A stretch of DNA of 64,000 nucleotides, taken from the NCBI GenBank assembly GCA_963585895.1, contig OY757917.1, positions 101,731,617 to 101,795,616 of the forward strand. Reading direction: 5' to 3'. Below the pieces are notes generated by a model. It was given only the letters and a program-made list of their open reading frames with translations. It had not been told where the DNA came from and made no database searches. Positions within the stretch are counted from its first letter, which is position 1. Each line of letters opens with the position of its first letter. The DNA comes from Sepioteuthis lessoniana (taxonomy: Eukaryota > Mollusca > Cephalopoda > Myopsida > Loliginidae). Below are positions 21,518-32,440 of this stretch, piece by piece. Made by a program: the position numbers and the translations under genes.

Positions 21518-21628
21518 TAATGTAAATGTATAATGAAGGCGATTTCCGAACCTCTGGGCATAAATTAAACCTCGACGGGCTGACTAGTCGTTAAAATCAA
21601 CCTGTCTATTAACCAATCAGTTCAGAGA
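21518..21628 (+). mobile_element. SINE-D second subfamily, 3' end only
   Basis: 'ggcgatttccgaacctctgg', 'cctcgacgggctgactagtc' and 'gttaaaatcaacctg' match the ends at 8150-8220 and 20075-20150. Confidence 0.5.
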
Positions 21629-21639
21629 ATAAGCCCAAA

Positions 21640-21808
21640 CTACTATATACTAGGGTTGCTATAAAGTTCCCGAGTTCGACAAACACCCGAAGAAGCCCGG
21701 AAGACATATCGGACGAAACGTTGCGGAAATAACAATAAAGATGAAGACAATAGTCCGAACACCCGTAATGATAAAAATCATCAAGCTTCGTCTCAGAAAT
21801 TTAGACAA
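21640..21808 (+). mobile_element. Penelope-like end (PLE-P), single
   Basis: It holds CCGAAGA at about 21689, a stem ('gcccgg'/'atcgga' partial), GAAACGT at about 21716, then 'caataaagatgaagacaata', 'gtccgaacacccg' and the terminal 'catcaagcttcgtctcagaa'. These last two segments also end the elements at 24.0 and 55.6 kb. Only one arm is present. Confidence 0.5.
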
Positions 21809-22357
21809 CTAACTATTTCTATTTAATAATAATCTTTTGTTTGCAAACAGTAACTAATAATAACTCTCTATAAACAATTATAGCTTCAAGTAACTATTCT
21901 TGGCACATAATTGACAATTATAGACATCAAATACGATTGACTATTGAATACAGATCAGTTTGATTAAAACATGACTGAATACGTTTTATGCTGCAATTTG
22001 ATCCTTGTGTAATCTCGATTTTAACTCTGAAAATGAAACAGCTGGATTTCTTTCTTGGTATAAGTCATAAATGGTTTCCGATCTAAAATACATAGTAACT
22101 TGGCGTTGAATTTTGGGGAAAATAAATCTTCTAATTACTATAAAATACCAAACCAATGTTGGTCATTTTAGAATTGAAGTTTTGCCAACAGGAATGCATC
22201 CATCTTGTGACTGTAAATGCTGAAATTGGATATTGACACGAGACATTGACCAAGCATTTTTAAGTTAACATAGTTAATTCTTTTTATTGTCGTTTAATAT
22301 GTGAAACCTATTAACAGAAGCAATTAAAAGAAAAAAAAATGTCTGTTTGTTCAAATA
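21809..22357. other. Unassigned AT-rich DNA
   Basis: No gene or family recognised. Confidence 0.5.
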
Positions 22358-22787
22358 CAGTGTGTCTCGAACTAGATGCAATCCATTAATATGCTAATGA
22401 TTTATGACTGAGACAAGCGCAATGGCGATCATTTGGAACACGTCCTGTAAAAAATGCATCCTTTGAGCTAGAGACATCAAATCAATGTCTTTTTAAAAAG
22501 TTATTACATCAGCTCTCAAGATATGCAATGTTTTTTGAGTTTCTTATCTCAGTAATAAATCATTATCATATTAATGGGTTGCATTTATTTTGAGACAGTT
22601 TTGAATGATTTTGTCTCCGAATAAGTAATGACGCAAACGGTTTTTTCCTTTCTTTTCCAAGGCATTTTGTGATCGAGGATTTATGGTATATTAACTTCAA
22701 ATCTGAAACAAAAACAAAAAATACAAAATTATTATTAGTAGAGTTATTAGCGGTCACATGGATCCCATTTATATTGAGACACCCTAT
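22358..22787 (+). mobile_element. MITE-N, uninterrupted copy
   Basis: It begins 'cagtgtgtctcgaac' and ends 'ttgagacaccctat', roughly inverted ends. Inside, the first 55 bp recur in reverse complement at about 22540-22600 ('cttatctcagtaataaatca' through 'tattttgagaca'). It keeps the intact site 'cccatttatattgagac', where the copy at 12.9 kb carries the Tc1/mariner-like insertion. Confidence 0.65.
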
Positions 22788-22817
22788 ACAAGTACTCTAC
22801 TGATCAATAGATTGGTT

Positions 22818-23290
22818 GGTTGGTTGGATTTTATAGCATATCAACCATTGTGGGTTAATTAACGCCAAATTCAGCTTTTGCAAAAATGAAACCTTATATT
22901 TTCAATGAATAATTTTAAGATAAGATTTTAAACATTTCTTTGTCCACGATTAAATGTTTTCAAGTATTGCTATATAACACTAACAATTCATTATAACATC
23001 AACCATTTGTTTGCAGACAGTTAAATAACTGGTTATTAGTTTATATTTTCTTTTTTTCCTTACGCAATTATATCTGCGTACTTTATTTGTTTTTTTTTCC
23101 GATTGATTATCTAATTGATGGATTGATCGATAGATTGATTGATTAATTAATTGATTTTACCGGTTTGGCAGCTCGTCAAGGTTTATTTAACGCCGAGATG
23201 GTATCAAGTATTTCTATCTAATAAAATTAATTTTTACGCAGTTGATATCAAGTATTCCTATAAAATACAAATAATTTGCACACAATTGAA
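22818..23290 (-). mobile_element. SINE-D tails, two minus-strand pieces
   Basis: At 22827, 'ttttatagcatatcaaccat', then 'gttaattaacgccaaattc' and TTTCAAGTATTGCTAT modules. A second tail start lies near 23155-23200 ('ggcagctcgtcaaggtttat', 'aacgccgagatgg'). GATT and oligo-T tracts separate them. Confidence 0.5.
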
Positions 23291-23745
23291 TTGTTAGTGA
23301 TACATAGCAATACTTGGAACCATTTAACTTTGTTGACTTATGCTAAATTGAAATGTCAGAAATAAAACTATTTGATCATTTAACTTTGTGTATCTACAAA
23401 ATGTATTTATAAATCATATATTTAGTTTATATGTGTTGTAGGTGACTCACCTATGACCAAAATAATGGACTTACCCAAAGGTATATTAATCAAGAACTAA
23501 GCTGGTAGAGCGAGAGAGAGTAGCAGTAGCAGCTGTAGTAAGCACATTGCCTGTCTTCGTGTACGTAGAACCAAGGAGATCCCTCCTCAGAGACTTGGAC
23601 ACATTTGTGTGGCACTCATATCTCCATGTGGAGTTATTTATTTATTGACCCTTAATAACCGGTCATAACAATATGTATAACTAGGATTTGGCATTAAATA
23701 ACCAACAATGTTTGATATGCCATAAAACCCAAACCCAACCCAACC
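23285..23745 (+). mobile_element. SINE-D 3' half, split by a solo LTR
   Basis: Plus strand: 'gcaatacttggaaccattta', 'atgctaaattgaaatgtcag', then interrupted at 23434-23670. It resumes with 'ggatttggcattaaataacc' and 'gatatgccataaaaccc' and ends in (CCAAC)n at 23728-23756. Confidence 0.65.
23434..23670. mobile_element. Solo LTR (237 bp) with ATATG duplication
   Basis: It starts 'tgttgtaggtgactcacc' and ends 'accggtcataaca', the TG...CA form of an LTR. ATATG flanks both sides (23429-23433 and 23671-23675), and removing the block restores a continuous SINE-D tail. Orientation is uncertain. It is short for an LTR, so a terminal-repeat miniature element is possible. Confidence 0.6.
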
Positions 23746-23793
23746 CAACCCAACCCAGCTCTGAAAATGAAGCAATTAGAAGCAAATACGTTT

Positions 23794-24081
23794 GAGTATT
23801 AATTCTATTGCGGACTTTTGTCCTCATTTTGGTAGTTTTTTTGTTGTTTTTCTCACTACGTTTCGGCCAAATTTCACCTCTGGCCGTCTTCAGGGGATTA
23901 ACCGCGACCTCGGATAGGAATACTGAGTCTTGTAACCGTATCCCCAGTAATTACTGCCTTCCATAGTTATTGTCAATCGTACCACGCAACGTAGTGAGAA
24001 AAACAACAAAAAAACTACCAAGATGAGGACGAAAGTCCGCAATAAAATTAATACTCAGATTAAGAAGCCTCATCTCAAATA
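23794..24081. mobile_element. PLE-P palindromic element
   Basis: Arms at 23795-23860 and 23990-24059 are reverse complements over about 65 bp ('gagtattaattctattgcgg', 'cttttgtcctcattttggta'). Between them, on the minus strand, lies CTGAAGA (23887-23893), a GGCCA/TGGCC stem and GAAACG (to 23859). The right end 'gcctcatctcaaatag' matches the other PLE-P ends. No coding sequence. Confidence 0.6.
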
Positions 24082-24960
24082 GGATTCCCAATAAAGACAA
24101 AATATGTTTGTTCAAATATTCATGACAAGAATTGTACTGACATTCTGTTTATATTTTCTTATTTTTCCCTACGCCATTATATAGGCGTACTATGGCGTTT
24201 TTTTTTTCTCCTCTGGTCACATAGATACGAATTCATCATTCCTCATTCTTTATCTCCATATCTCCCTTCATTACTTCTTGGCTTTTGTCTCCATGTTTTC
24301 ATCTTACGGTTCTTTTCATCACTTCCAGAGCGTACATACATATGAACATGTTTTTTTCTTTTTCTTAGATTTGACCAAACGTACTGCATGCAATGAAGCG
24401 GTCATCTCTTTATCAAAGAAAATGACCGACCAGCGTGGCGCCTGGAGGGTGCCACAGGCCAATGTAATCATATTCTGCTTCTTTTAAAGTTGCTGCCAGC
24501 CCAGAACGATCATCTTCAATCAATCAATCTCTATACACAGAAAAGGTGAATTAAAAAGGAAGCAATTTAGTACTTCCGCTTCTACGTTTCTGCTTTCATT
24601 TGGACTTTCTTGGTAAAATAGGAGTGCCTAATTATTCTTCGAGTTGCCCCCTCTGCCCCGAAAAATGCCAATAGCGAGTACATAATTACAATCTTCTGAC
24701 GTACTACTTTCTCAATGATATGACGGTCTGTCTGTTCGATAAAGGAAAAATTCTCCAGAGATATGAAGCAGCTTTATAAAACTTAGAGTTGATTTCAAGT
24801 TTTACTCTGGCTTCGCTGGGCGGAAGAAGATTCAAAATTTCCTATTGCAGAATCGAAAAATATCAGAACAAGATAGGAGATTCATTTTTTTTCTTTTAGA
24901 CCTTCCATACTTACTTTCAAACTGCAGTATAAAATCTACTTATATATAACGTAAAATACG
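24082..24960. other. Unassigned DNA
   Basis: No gene recognised. A 69-codon plus-strand frame at 24278-24487 has no family likeness. Confidence 0.45.
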
Positions 24961-24964
24961 ATTT

Positions 24965-24965
24965 C

Positions 24966-25020
<55 letters not shown>

Positions 25021-25049
25021 AAAAGTTTATTTATTTAAAAGTTTTTACC

Positions 25050-25086
<37 letters not shown>
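24965..25086. repeat. Two (AT)n microsatellites
   Basis: AT runs at 24966-25017 and 25057-25086, separated by about 40 bp. Confidence 0.9.
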
Positions 25087-25087
<1 letters not shown>

Positions 25088-25094
25088 TAGGGGT

Positions 25095-25620
25095 AAAAAC
25101 GTATGCTACAATTCTGTTTCTTCGAATACGGTTGTGAAGGTGACGATCCACACTGGACTGTGAGAAGCCGAATCTACAAGATATTCTTCGAGTGCTGCTA
25201 GGAGAGTATCAGGTGAGCTCGGATTTGCCTCTATAGCTTGGAGCACGGTCAAGGAACCTACGGTTTTAGATCAACCTGACCGTGACTAATCATCGAGTTT
25301 CTCGCAACCCTAGCGAAAATTCTTGAACTTTCTGGTACTGTACTATGATCAACTGCGCCTTTAGTTTTCACACAATAGATGATTTTAAATGCTTCCGTAA
25401 CGCTCTGGCACTGTTCAAACTCAAAAAACCTAAGTTCCCGAAATAAACCTCTTTGTACATTATTCTGTGTGACTTTTAAATCACATACGGAGTGAAGCAA
25501 TACACAACGTGTTAGCACACCATCTACCAACATGCTACCAATCACAGCAGGTACTCTGCACGGCTTGAACTGCTTCGATCGCATGATATACTCGCTAAAA
25601 ACTGGCACGTACCAAAACAT
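25095..25620 (-). pseudogene. Mariner transposase N-terminal fragment
   Basis: Minus strand, open for 120 codons: near its middle FRELRFFEFEQCQSVTEAFK, then CVKTKGAVDHSTV. This matches the first helix-turn-helix of mariner transposases, where the family reads ...AAEA.KNI...G...VDHSTVTRWFKKF. After the stop, VLQAIEANPSS and weaker second-helix sequence can be read around 25230-25190. The catalytic domain is absent. A (TA)-rich boundary at 25086 cuts the element. Confidence 0.6.
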
Positions 25621-25837
25621 TGCAAAACTTCTTCCTCTCCCTAAGAGTGTGTGGGTGTACTTCTCCTGGCAAAAATTATAGAATTACCCACCTAAGATGA
25701 TGTTCATCTTGGGTTTTTATTTATCAGTAAGTAAACTAATAACAGAGAGGACGCTAGACACATTTTTTTTTATCCCTGAACATTCCGGATTTAAATCCAA
25801 CTGAAAATTTAGTCTGTAAATCATTTAAAAATAAAAG
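25621..25837. other. Unassigned DNA
   Basis: Nothing recognised. Confidence 0.5.
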
Positions 25838-26090
25838 TAAAGTAATGTTGGCGACCGTAGGCGACCAGAAGGCTCCCTTTTCAATAGCTACTACACCAAG
25901 GTGTAGTGGAGGGTGGGATTCCTTTCCTGGATTGCTCCACTTTACCCTTGATACGTATCTTATACTGCTGAGTGCTAAGCAAAGAGGTATCTAATACCAT
26001 TTTTAAAGTCTTTGGTATGACGTGACCTGGGATTGAATCCAGGTCTCCCAGGCCATTGGCGAATAAGTCCATGAAAAAACTCTACCCACC
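25838..26090 (-). mobile_element. SINE-A copy
   Basis: Minus strand: 'ttggcgaccgtaggcgacca', 'ctttcctggattgctccact', 'gacctgggattgaatcc' (B box). The A-box side 'ccattggcgaa' carries a 12 bp interruption before 'actctaccca'. Confidence 0.85.
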
Positions 26091-26334
26091 AAAGAAGATC
26101 TATTAACTGCCATTCGGGAAAGGTGAAACCATTAAACAATTTTGGTTCGAATTAGTGAAGTCCTCGTCTAAAAGAATTAAATCATCGATAAAAACTCGAA
26201 TAGAAACAAATAAGTATTAATTCGAATTTTCTGGTCAATGAATCCCAAAAGTTCTTAATTAATATTGAATTATTCTATCATATTTACGACTTGGAAAGAT
26301 ACCATTAGTTCAAATGATTTCATCTAGATTCATT
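26091..26334. other. Unassigned DNA
   Basis: AT-rich; nothing recognised. Confidence 0.5.
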
Positions 26335-26655
26335 TTTTTTTAGTTTGGTTTTATGGCATATCGACGCTTGGAATTTATTTAATGCCAAATCCGCTTTATA
26401 CTTATATATCAAATATGTATGATTTGTTTTGGTTTTGTGGCATATCAACCATTGTAGGTAATTTAATGCCAAATCCTCTTTATACAAATATATTAAATAT
26501 ATGTGATTTGGTTTGGTTGGGGTTTATTGCATATCAACCATTGTAGGTAATCTAATGCCAAATCCTCTTTATACATATATATCAAATATATAGGATTTGG
26601 TTTGGTTGGGTTTTATGGCATATTAACTTTGGGGCTCATTTAATTCTATATTCTC

Positions 26656-26715
<60 letters not shown>

Positions 26716-27490
26716 GCATATATGGTTTGTAAGTGAATAGTTTGTTGATAACATTTTTAAACAAGCCTGAGCTCATTTTATTTGAACACAGTGTAATAGT
26801 TTCAGGTATTTGTATCTAACACGAGTAATTCTATTTATCAATAATCATTTGATTGCGCAAAGTTAAATGTTTTCAAGTATTGCTATGTAACTGTAACATT
26901 TTAACATCAGTCGTTTCTTCGCACACAATTAAATAGATATACATATATGATTTGTAAGGGAATAGTTTGTAGTTAATTTTATTTTTAAATGATTTAAAGC
27001 TAAATTGTTTGAACATTCATATTGATATGATTTCTTCACAGTTAAACGGTTTCAATTATTGCTATCTAACACTAATAATTCTATTCAGTGTTAATCATTT
27101 TCTTCGCAGACAATGATGTGGTTACAAGTATTGCTATTTAACACTAATTATTCTATTCAACACGATTCATTCATTTGCACGCAGTGAAATGTTTTCAAGT
27201 ATTGCTATGTATTCAAACAGTCCTGTTTCAAACAATTTAATTTAACCTCATTTATTTAAATGTTGAACAGCCTTATTCGACCCATTGATATGACCCTCGG
27301 GTCAAAGTGGATCGGGGAGCAATAGCAATGGAGGGGGTACTCCATATTCCCCAGAGCTCCATGACTGGAGCCTCATAATCAGATTGTTTTGTGAGATATT
27401 AAGGACACTGGTTGTGGGAGGAGGTCTTGACCTTCTGCTGAGATGCCTTTGACGTATTCTACAACCCCAGCTGACTGGGCAGAATCTATA
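26335..27490 (-). mobile_element. Expanded SINE-D copy (about 1.15 kb)
   Basis: Minus strand. Left to right: four tandem 3'-tail units (26335-26655, 'atcaaccattgtaggtaatt', 'aatgccaaatcctctttat'), an (AT)n run, then at least four 'gtttcaagtattgctat' modules (26790-27210), then the body 'gacccattgatatgaccctc', 'ccagagctccatgactggag' and the head-side 'ctacaaccccagctgactgg'. This is more than twice the length of the 9389 copy, due to module and tail amplification. Confidence 0.75.
26655..26713. repeat. (AT)n microsatellite inside SINE-D
   Basis: A pure AT run of about 58 bp between the tail units and the body. Confidence 0.9.
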
Positions 27491-27623
27491 TTGTTTAAGT
27501 TATGTTTTATGAAGCTAAAATGATCGATTATTAAAACCAATGTTTTCTGTCTTATCTGTTATTAGTTTATTTACTGCAAAATAAAGAGAAGTATGCTAAT
27601 TCGATAATTTTAGCCAGGTTTGT

Positions 27624-27624
27624 T

Positions 27625-27714
<90 letters not shown>
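27624..27714. repeat. (AT)n-(GT)n compound microsatellite
   Basis: Alternating AT and GT blocks, twice. Confidence 0.9.
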
Positions 27715-27715
<1 letters not shown>

Positions 27716-27929
27716 CGGTCATGTTAAATGATTTCATTACAAGGTAATAAGAAGTTCCTTTGTAACAATAATACGAGGGTTTAGTCGATGTCATTGAAAA
27801 TATTATGTATGGTTGCAATTACAATTGAGCACACGGCTCTGAGGAAAAGACAGAAAGGAATATATATGCATTTAAACAGAACATAGTCGACTTGTAATTT
27901 ACAAATCATTTTACTTTGATGTGACAAAA

Positions 27930-28015
27930 GGCCACGTGAATGGGACACTCAATGAGACTCGAATTCACTCGTGAAGGTTTGCTAAACTAGCTATCTAACC
28001 AACCGAGTCGCACAA
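27930..28015 (-). mobile_element. tRNA-like block (family G)
   Basis: Minus strand B box from 'gagactcgaattcac' and A-box side 'atctaaccaaccgagtc'. The same arrangement is at 33820-33895 (minus) and 29495-29590 (plus, 'gtgagttcgagtctct'). It is a SINE head or tRNA pseudogene. Confidence 0.4.
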
Positions 28016-28069
28016 CATAGTTGACTTGTTGAGAACGACAAAAATAGGCTATTTCGTTGTTTTGATTTT

Positions 28070-28560
28070 TATTTAATTGATTGGTTGTTTGGTTTTATGG
28101 ATTATTTAACGACAAAGTTTGTCTTTTTTAAAATAAGCAATTACATGTTTTCTAGTAACTACTTCTGGAAATCAAATTAATTCTTAATAATTAAAAATTT
28201 ATAATCAATTAACAATTCTTAATACAAATAATGTTAATTCATAGTTTCAAGTATATCTAACTAATAATGATAATTAACTGATCTTAATGGTATGTCAGTC
28301 TATCAATGGTTATTCTTTGCCAAATAGTTAGGGAATTGTGTTCATTGAACGTTCATATTTACACTTTTGGTGTCGTTGTTTCTTAAGAGTTTTTTTTTGT
28401 ACTTGATTCTATCGAATACGAATCATTTTTAAACAGGTCTATTTGACCCACAAATAGAACCCTAACAGATACTACTACTCAGTGTCACAGTCGACCTGGG
28501 AGTAATGGCAATGAAGGAATACTTCACACTTCCCAGATTTCCGTAACTGAAGCCTCATCA
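28070..28560 (-). mobile_element. SINE-D copy
   Basis: Tail 'ggttgtttggttttatggat' and 'ttatttaacgacaaag', modules, then 'tttgacccacaaatagaacc', 'gtaatggcaatgaaggaata' and 'actgaagcctcatca', where it stops at a MITE. Confidence 0.6.
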
Positions 28561-28561
28561 A

Positions 28562-28853
28562 GTTTCATGCGTCTTACACAATCTTCAGACGAGATTGTGA
28601 TAAAATTGGCTTGTCAAGCGTCCGTATAGCGTGAGTTATGGTCGCGTGATAAGATTTTGGTTCACGAGACATTTACACGAAGAAATGTGATTAAGTGTTA
28701 GTACATGTGACATTCCAAAGAGAGACAAAATAATTTGAATGACACATGTACATGTCTCGAGAACTAACCTTTTATCACCTAACACTATAGAGACACTTGA
28801 CTGGCCACTTTTATCACACTCACATCTGAAGATTAAAACTCACATGAAACTTA
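28562..28853. mobile_element. MITE with terminal inverted repeats over 100 bp
   Basis: The left end 'aagtttcatgcgtcttacac' and the right end (complement) 'aagtttcatgtgagttttaa' open two inverted arms that share 'atcttcaga', 'tgtgataaaa', 'gtcaag', 'tatag' and 'cgagacat' in order. The arms are about 110 bp and the unpaired middle about 70 bp. There is no open frame. Target duplication is unclear. Confidence 0.65.
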
Positions 28854-29006
28854 AGTAATGGATTTATAATCCCCATAAATCTACTATTCATACCTGCTTT
28901 GACATAATAGTATCAAGCACTCTTTTTATTCAAGAACTTATTTGCAGTTCTTCTCTCTATATATCTACCCATCTATCTATATATGTGTATAAATATAGAA
29001 GAACTG
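28854..29006. other. Unassigned DNA with a short palindrome
   Basis: 'gcagttcttctctctatat' pairs with 'atatagaagaactgc' across 28938-29011. Confidence 0.4.
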
Positions 29007-29016
29007 CAATGTGTAT

Positions 29017-29048
<32 letters not shown>
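29007..29048. repeat. (GT)n microsatellite
   Basis: GT run right before a SINE-B head. Confidence 0.9.
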
Positions 29049-29049
<1 letters not shown>

Positions 29050-29326
29050 GAGGCGTTCGTTTTATAATGATTGCCGTCGTTGAAAATGGACATGATGACT
29101 CGAGTTCAAATCCTTGACGAGACTGTTTGCTTTTCACATAGTGTTAATACTATTGGGAATGGTGTGTATCAAATTATTCTACCCCCAGCGATGGGTAAAT
29201 AGTAGGGTAGACTGAGCTCTTCAACCTTGGCAACCAGTCTTGGAGAAAGAAAACACTGAATTCCAAACAGTTAAACTATGCTTAAAATTGACCTTGTGTC
29301 ATATCCGACAAGTGCAAAGGGGTAGG

Positions 29327-29330
<4 letters not shown>
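29049..29330 (+). mobile_element. SINE-B copy
   Basis: 'ggaggcgttcgttttataat', B box 'cgagttcaaatccttgac', 'gatgggtaaatagtagggta', 'ttgaccttgtgtcatatccg', 'gcaaaggggtaggtatat'. Confidence 0.8.
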
Positions 29331-29369
<39 letters not shown>

Positions 29370-29370
29370 T
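29331..29370. repeat. (AT)n-(GT)n microsatellite
   Basis: It directly follows the SINE-B 3' end. Confidence 0.9.
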
Positions 29371-29494
29371 GGGATAAGCAACTCCACCTACACAAATTGA
29401 TATGCATCATTCCTAACCAGGTGTTTTGTGCCCTCTATGGTCCTTAAAGAAGTCTACTGGACTTCTCCCGCCACAGAATTAATCAAACACATTT

Positions 29495-29590
29495 TAACAC
29501 CTTGCATCGTGTAATGATTTGTAAGTTGGTCTCACAAACCGTGACTGGTGAGTTCGAGTCTCTTTGTATCACAATTAAATAAAGCTTAGT
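29495..29590 (+). mobile_element. tRNA-like block (family G)
   Basis: A-box-like 'tcgtgtaatgatttgtaag' and B-box-like 'tgagttcgagtctct', followed by 'caattaaataaag'. See the copies at 27.9 and 33.8 kb. Confidence 0.4.
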
Positions 29591-30399
29591 AATTAACTGA
29601 ATACGGTTTTTAAGCCATAGAATGTAATTTAATTGCTTCAAACTTGCGAAAGTTTTAATACATTTTTCCTCTGTAGATTTATGAAATATTACCGAAAAGT
29701 TTGATGACTAAGGACAGCGCACGAACTGAAAATAACACGGATTTTAACCATTACTTTCCCTTTTTAAAATATTTCCTTAGCAGTATCCTTTGTAAACGTC
29801 CCTAACCCAAGTGCTACATCAAATCTAAAAAATAGAAAAAAAGACTCAAGTGTGTCATAAATTCCAAAAATAAATTTTCCCTATTTAGCCTCCAAAAGCT
29901 TAGTGTCCCGAGTACCTGCTATCCCCCTGGCTAGTCCGTAGCGGTCTAGTAGACGAAGAAGACATACCATAGATACCTTACATTAAAACAAAAATATCAG
30001 TCCCGAATTTTACGACGATAACCAAGTCTTCTCAAAGGAATTCAGAGCTGAGATGAAAGTAAGCTATTAAAAAAGGTTCTTGAAACATTTACATACACTG
30101 TATATATACAAAAGGTAATGCTCACACTAAAGCATACTTACTTTGTAAATTTTTGCTCATTGTCAAAATAATGGATGAAAAGACAAATCTGTCCAACTTA
30201 ACCTCCTGTTATTTGTTTAGCTTTTTTGCTTGTTTTATTTATATTCCATTTTAGTATCAACCTTTTCATCACAGTACCCGGAAGACTCCTCTTCTATACT
30301 CAGCTTCATTTAGAGATAAACTCTTTTCGCTGAATTATTAAATTCACACTACCTTCGTATCACATTTTGGAGCCACTGAATAAAAAACATTTTAATTTA
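29591..30399. other. Unassigned DNA
   Basis: About 800 bp with no recognised gene or family. Confidence 0.5.
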
Positions 30400-30678
30400 C
30401 AGGCGCACTTAGCACAGGAAATGAAATCAGCAACACGAGTTCAAATCCTAGTTGAGATTGTTGGCATTTCATTTTGCGCTAATATCCTTTTTAAAGGCAT
30501 GAATCCATCAATTCTTCCACCCAGGTATTGGTAAATAGTAGGCAAAGCTGCTTTTTTTAGCCTCGGGAAAGCAATCGGTTTAAGACAAGGAAAACTCTGA
30601 ATTTAAATCAGCTTTATTCCGCTAAATAATTGACCATCTATCATATCCTGCGTTTGGTGGAGGGGTTAGGTAAATACA
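30400..30678 (+). mobile_element. SINE-B copy
   Basis: 'aggcgcacttagcacagg' (degraded A box), 'cgagttcaaatcctag' (B box), 'gcatgaatccatcaattctt', 'ggaaaactctgaatttaaat', 'gtggaggggttaggtaaata'. Confidence 0.8.
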
Positions 30679-31079
30679 TTCAGTTGTTGTTTTGAGTTTA
30701 CCGAAAATTCAGAAAAGTCTGCATAATCTCTTTGACCCCATTTATCGTATTTTAATCTGACTTAACTCGATCAGGTCAAATCTTCATTGCGTGTCCTTTT
30801 TTAAATTACCCCAAAAGTTTTCTAATGCAAAAGAGAAAGATTGCCTTCAATGTTTCTTACCCTCGTCAATTTCATTGTTTGAATACAGTCAAAATAGTTC
30901 CAAGAAGAGCTATTTAATACAATTTATTTTATTGATTTAAAATAGTATCTTAAAAAACCTACTTCATGGTTTGAAACATTTTCTTGATTTTTTGTTGTTT
31001 TCCAAAAGATTAAGAATATTTTTACTTTTACAAAACAATAATTTTCGATAAAAGTATTAAATTCAAATTTCGCGAACGG
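30679..31079. other. Unassigned AT-rich DNA
   Basis: Nothing recognised. Confidence 0.5.
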
Positions 31080-31306
31080 AATCTGTTATGGTCCTATAAG
31101 TGCATGTCGCGATGCGAGCCACTTATAGGTCGAAGTTTCTGGTGGATCTGCTTGTCCAGATTTCCGTGTCCACGTTGTGTTGTTCGACCCACGGGAAAGT
31201 TGGGGAAAAGCTGATTCGGACGTCTCTTGGTTCAGGTTGGGTCAGAAGACAACCAATTTTACCGGTGCTATTAGCTGGCCAACTACTTCAATACATCAAG
31301 AACGCT
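31080..31306 (-). other. Possible retroelement interior next to an LTR-like block
   Basis: GC-richer than its surroundings, unlike any SINE here. If 31307-31749 is a minus-strand LTR, this lies just inside it, but I see no primer-binding site or reading frame that proves it. Confidence 0.25.
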
Positions 31307-31749
31307 TGTTAACAGTTGTAAATAACATTTATTCATTATACAACGATAAAAAAGAATCATGTGCAACAATAACAACAACAAAGGCTTTTACTTTGGAGAT
31401 AAGTTGACTGGTGATAACAGCGAACCCCGATTCTGTTTTGAGCAAACTACTGTTGCTAGGGACGGTCAAGTTGAGGACTCTGGGTAAAGCGGTAGTGGTG
31501 GCGAAGAGGGTGGGAAGGGCTTTTAGTTTTCCGTCTGCGGAACTAGCTTTCAATCTCCTCACAACTCTTTTCGGAATCTTCTTTTATGGGGGTCCAAACC
31601 CCTGAATACATGGCTCTGATTGGCCAGCCAATAGAAACGCTGGACTAATGGTCCCAGAGTGCAATCATCGGGGGTTGGGTAGAGAAACCTCACTCCGAGG
31701 CCCATATTTAACCGGACAGCCAACTAAGAAACTATGGCCCTGCATTACA
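31307..31749 (-). mobile_element. LTR-like block
   Basis: The block runs TGTTAACAG to TGCATTACA. Read on the minus strand it has a CCAAT-containing upstream part ('attggctggccaatcagag', around 31615-31635), a TATA-like 'cccataaaagaagattcc' near 31585, and AATAAA near 31327, close to the end. That is the U3-R-U5 order. No matching target duplication was found. Confidence 0.4.
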
Positions 31750-32440
31750 CGTCTTGGGTGGGTGGGGAAAGCTCCGCCCCGCTTTTCTTTGATTGATGAG
31801 CCACCTGATAATATTCTGATATTGTTTTAATGGCCTTGTGTCAGGCGTTAAGCTGTAATTTTCCGTACATTCGCACTCGGCTGACATTAGAATATGAAAT
31901 AGAATTTTGTTTGTTTCTAACCCGTCAATCAAAACCCAGATCAAAGCCCAGATCGACCGTTTCATCCCGTCAGTAAAGAATTCTGGTGTCCTTGTCACCG
32001 TGACCCACTTTCACACACGGTGTACATTATTATTATATCTTTCTACACTACCTTACCAAAAGACTATATACAATCTTCAACAAATTATCAAATTAGTCCT
32101 AAGTATTTAATTTAATATCGCCAGTCAAAATGTAACACTAAAATAGTGTTCCACTGTGTGATTTTTGAACATGCCAGGCCTTACGAAGAATTGAAGTATT
32201 GCGTGTGTACATATGAAGATCTGTGAAGAGTTTCATAAATCGATTGATTTTTAATTATTGAATTATGTCATTTAATCTGTAAATATAGTATTTAATTTTG
32301 CACTTTTCCTCATCATAAACATATTAAAGCACAATTATCTTTGTTATAAAATTTGTATCTTTAAGTCTTAGCTTCTTTTTATTGTTAGGACACATTTTTA
32401 TTACTTAGCTGCTTTTGGGTGGGGTTTTCCTAAAATGTTA
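31750..32440. other. Unassigned DNA
   Basis: No gene recognised. The frames at 31732-32110 show no family likeness. Confidence 0.5.

Noticed and set aside
25258..25620. Host gene of 120 codons
   Set aside because: The second half matches a mariner N-terminal helix-turn-helix, and mariner linker sequence follows after the stop.
26335..26660. CRISPR-like array
   Set aside because: The four repeats are SINE-D tail units with similar, not unique, spacers, in what is clearly animal DNA.
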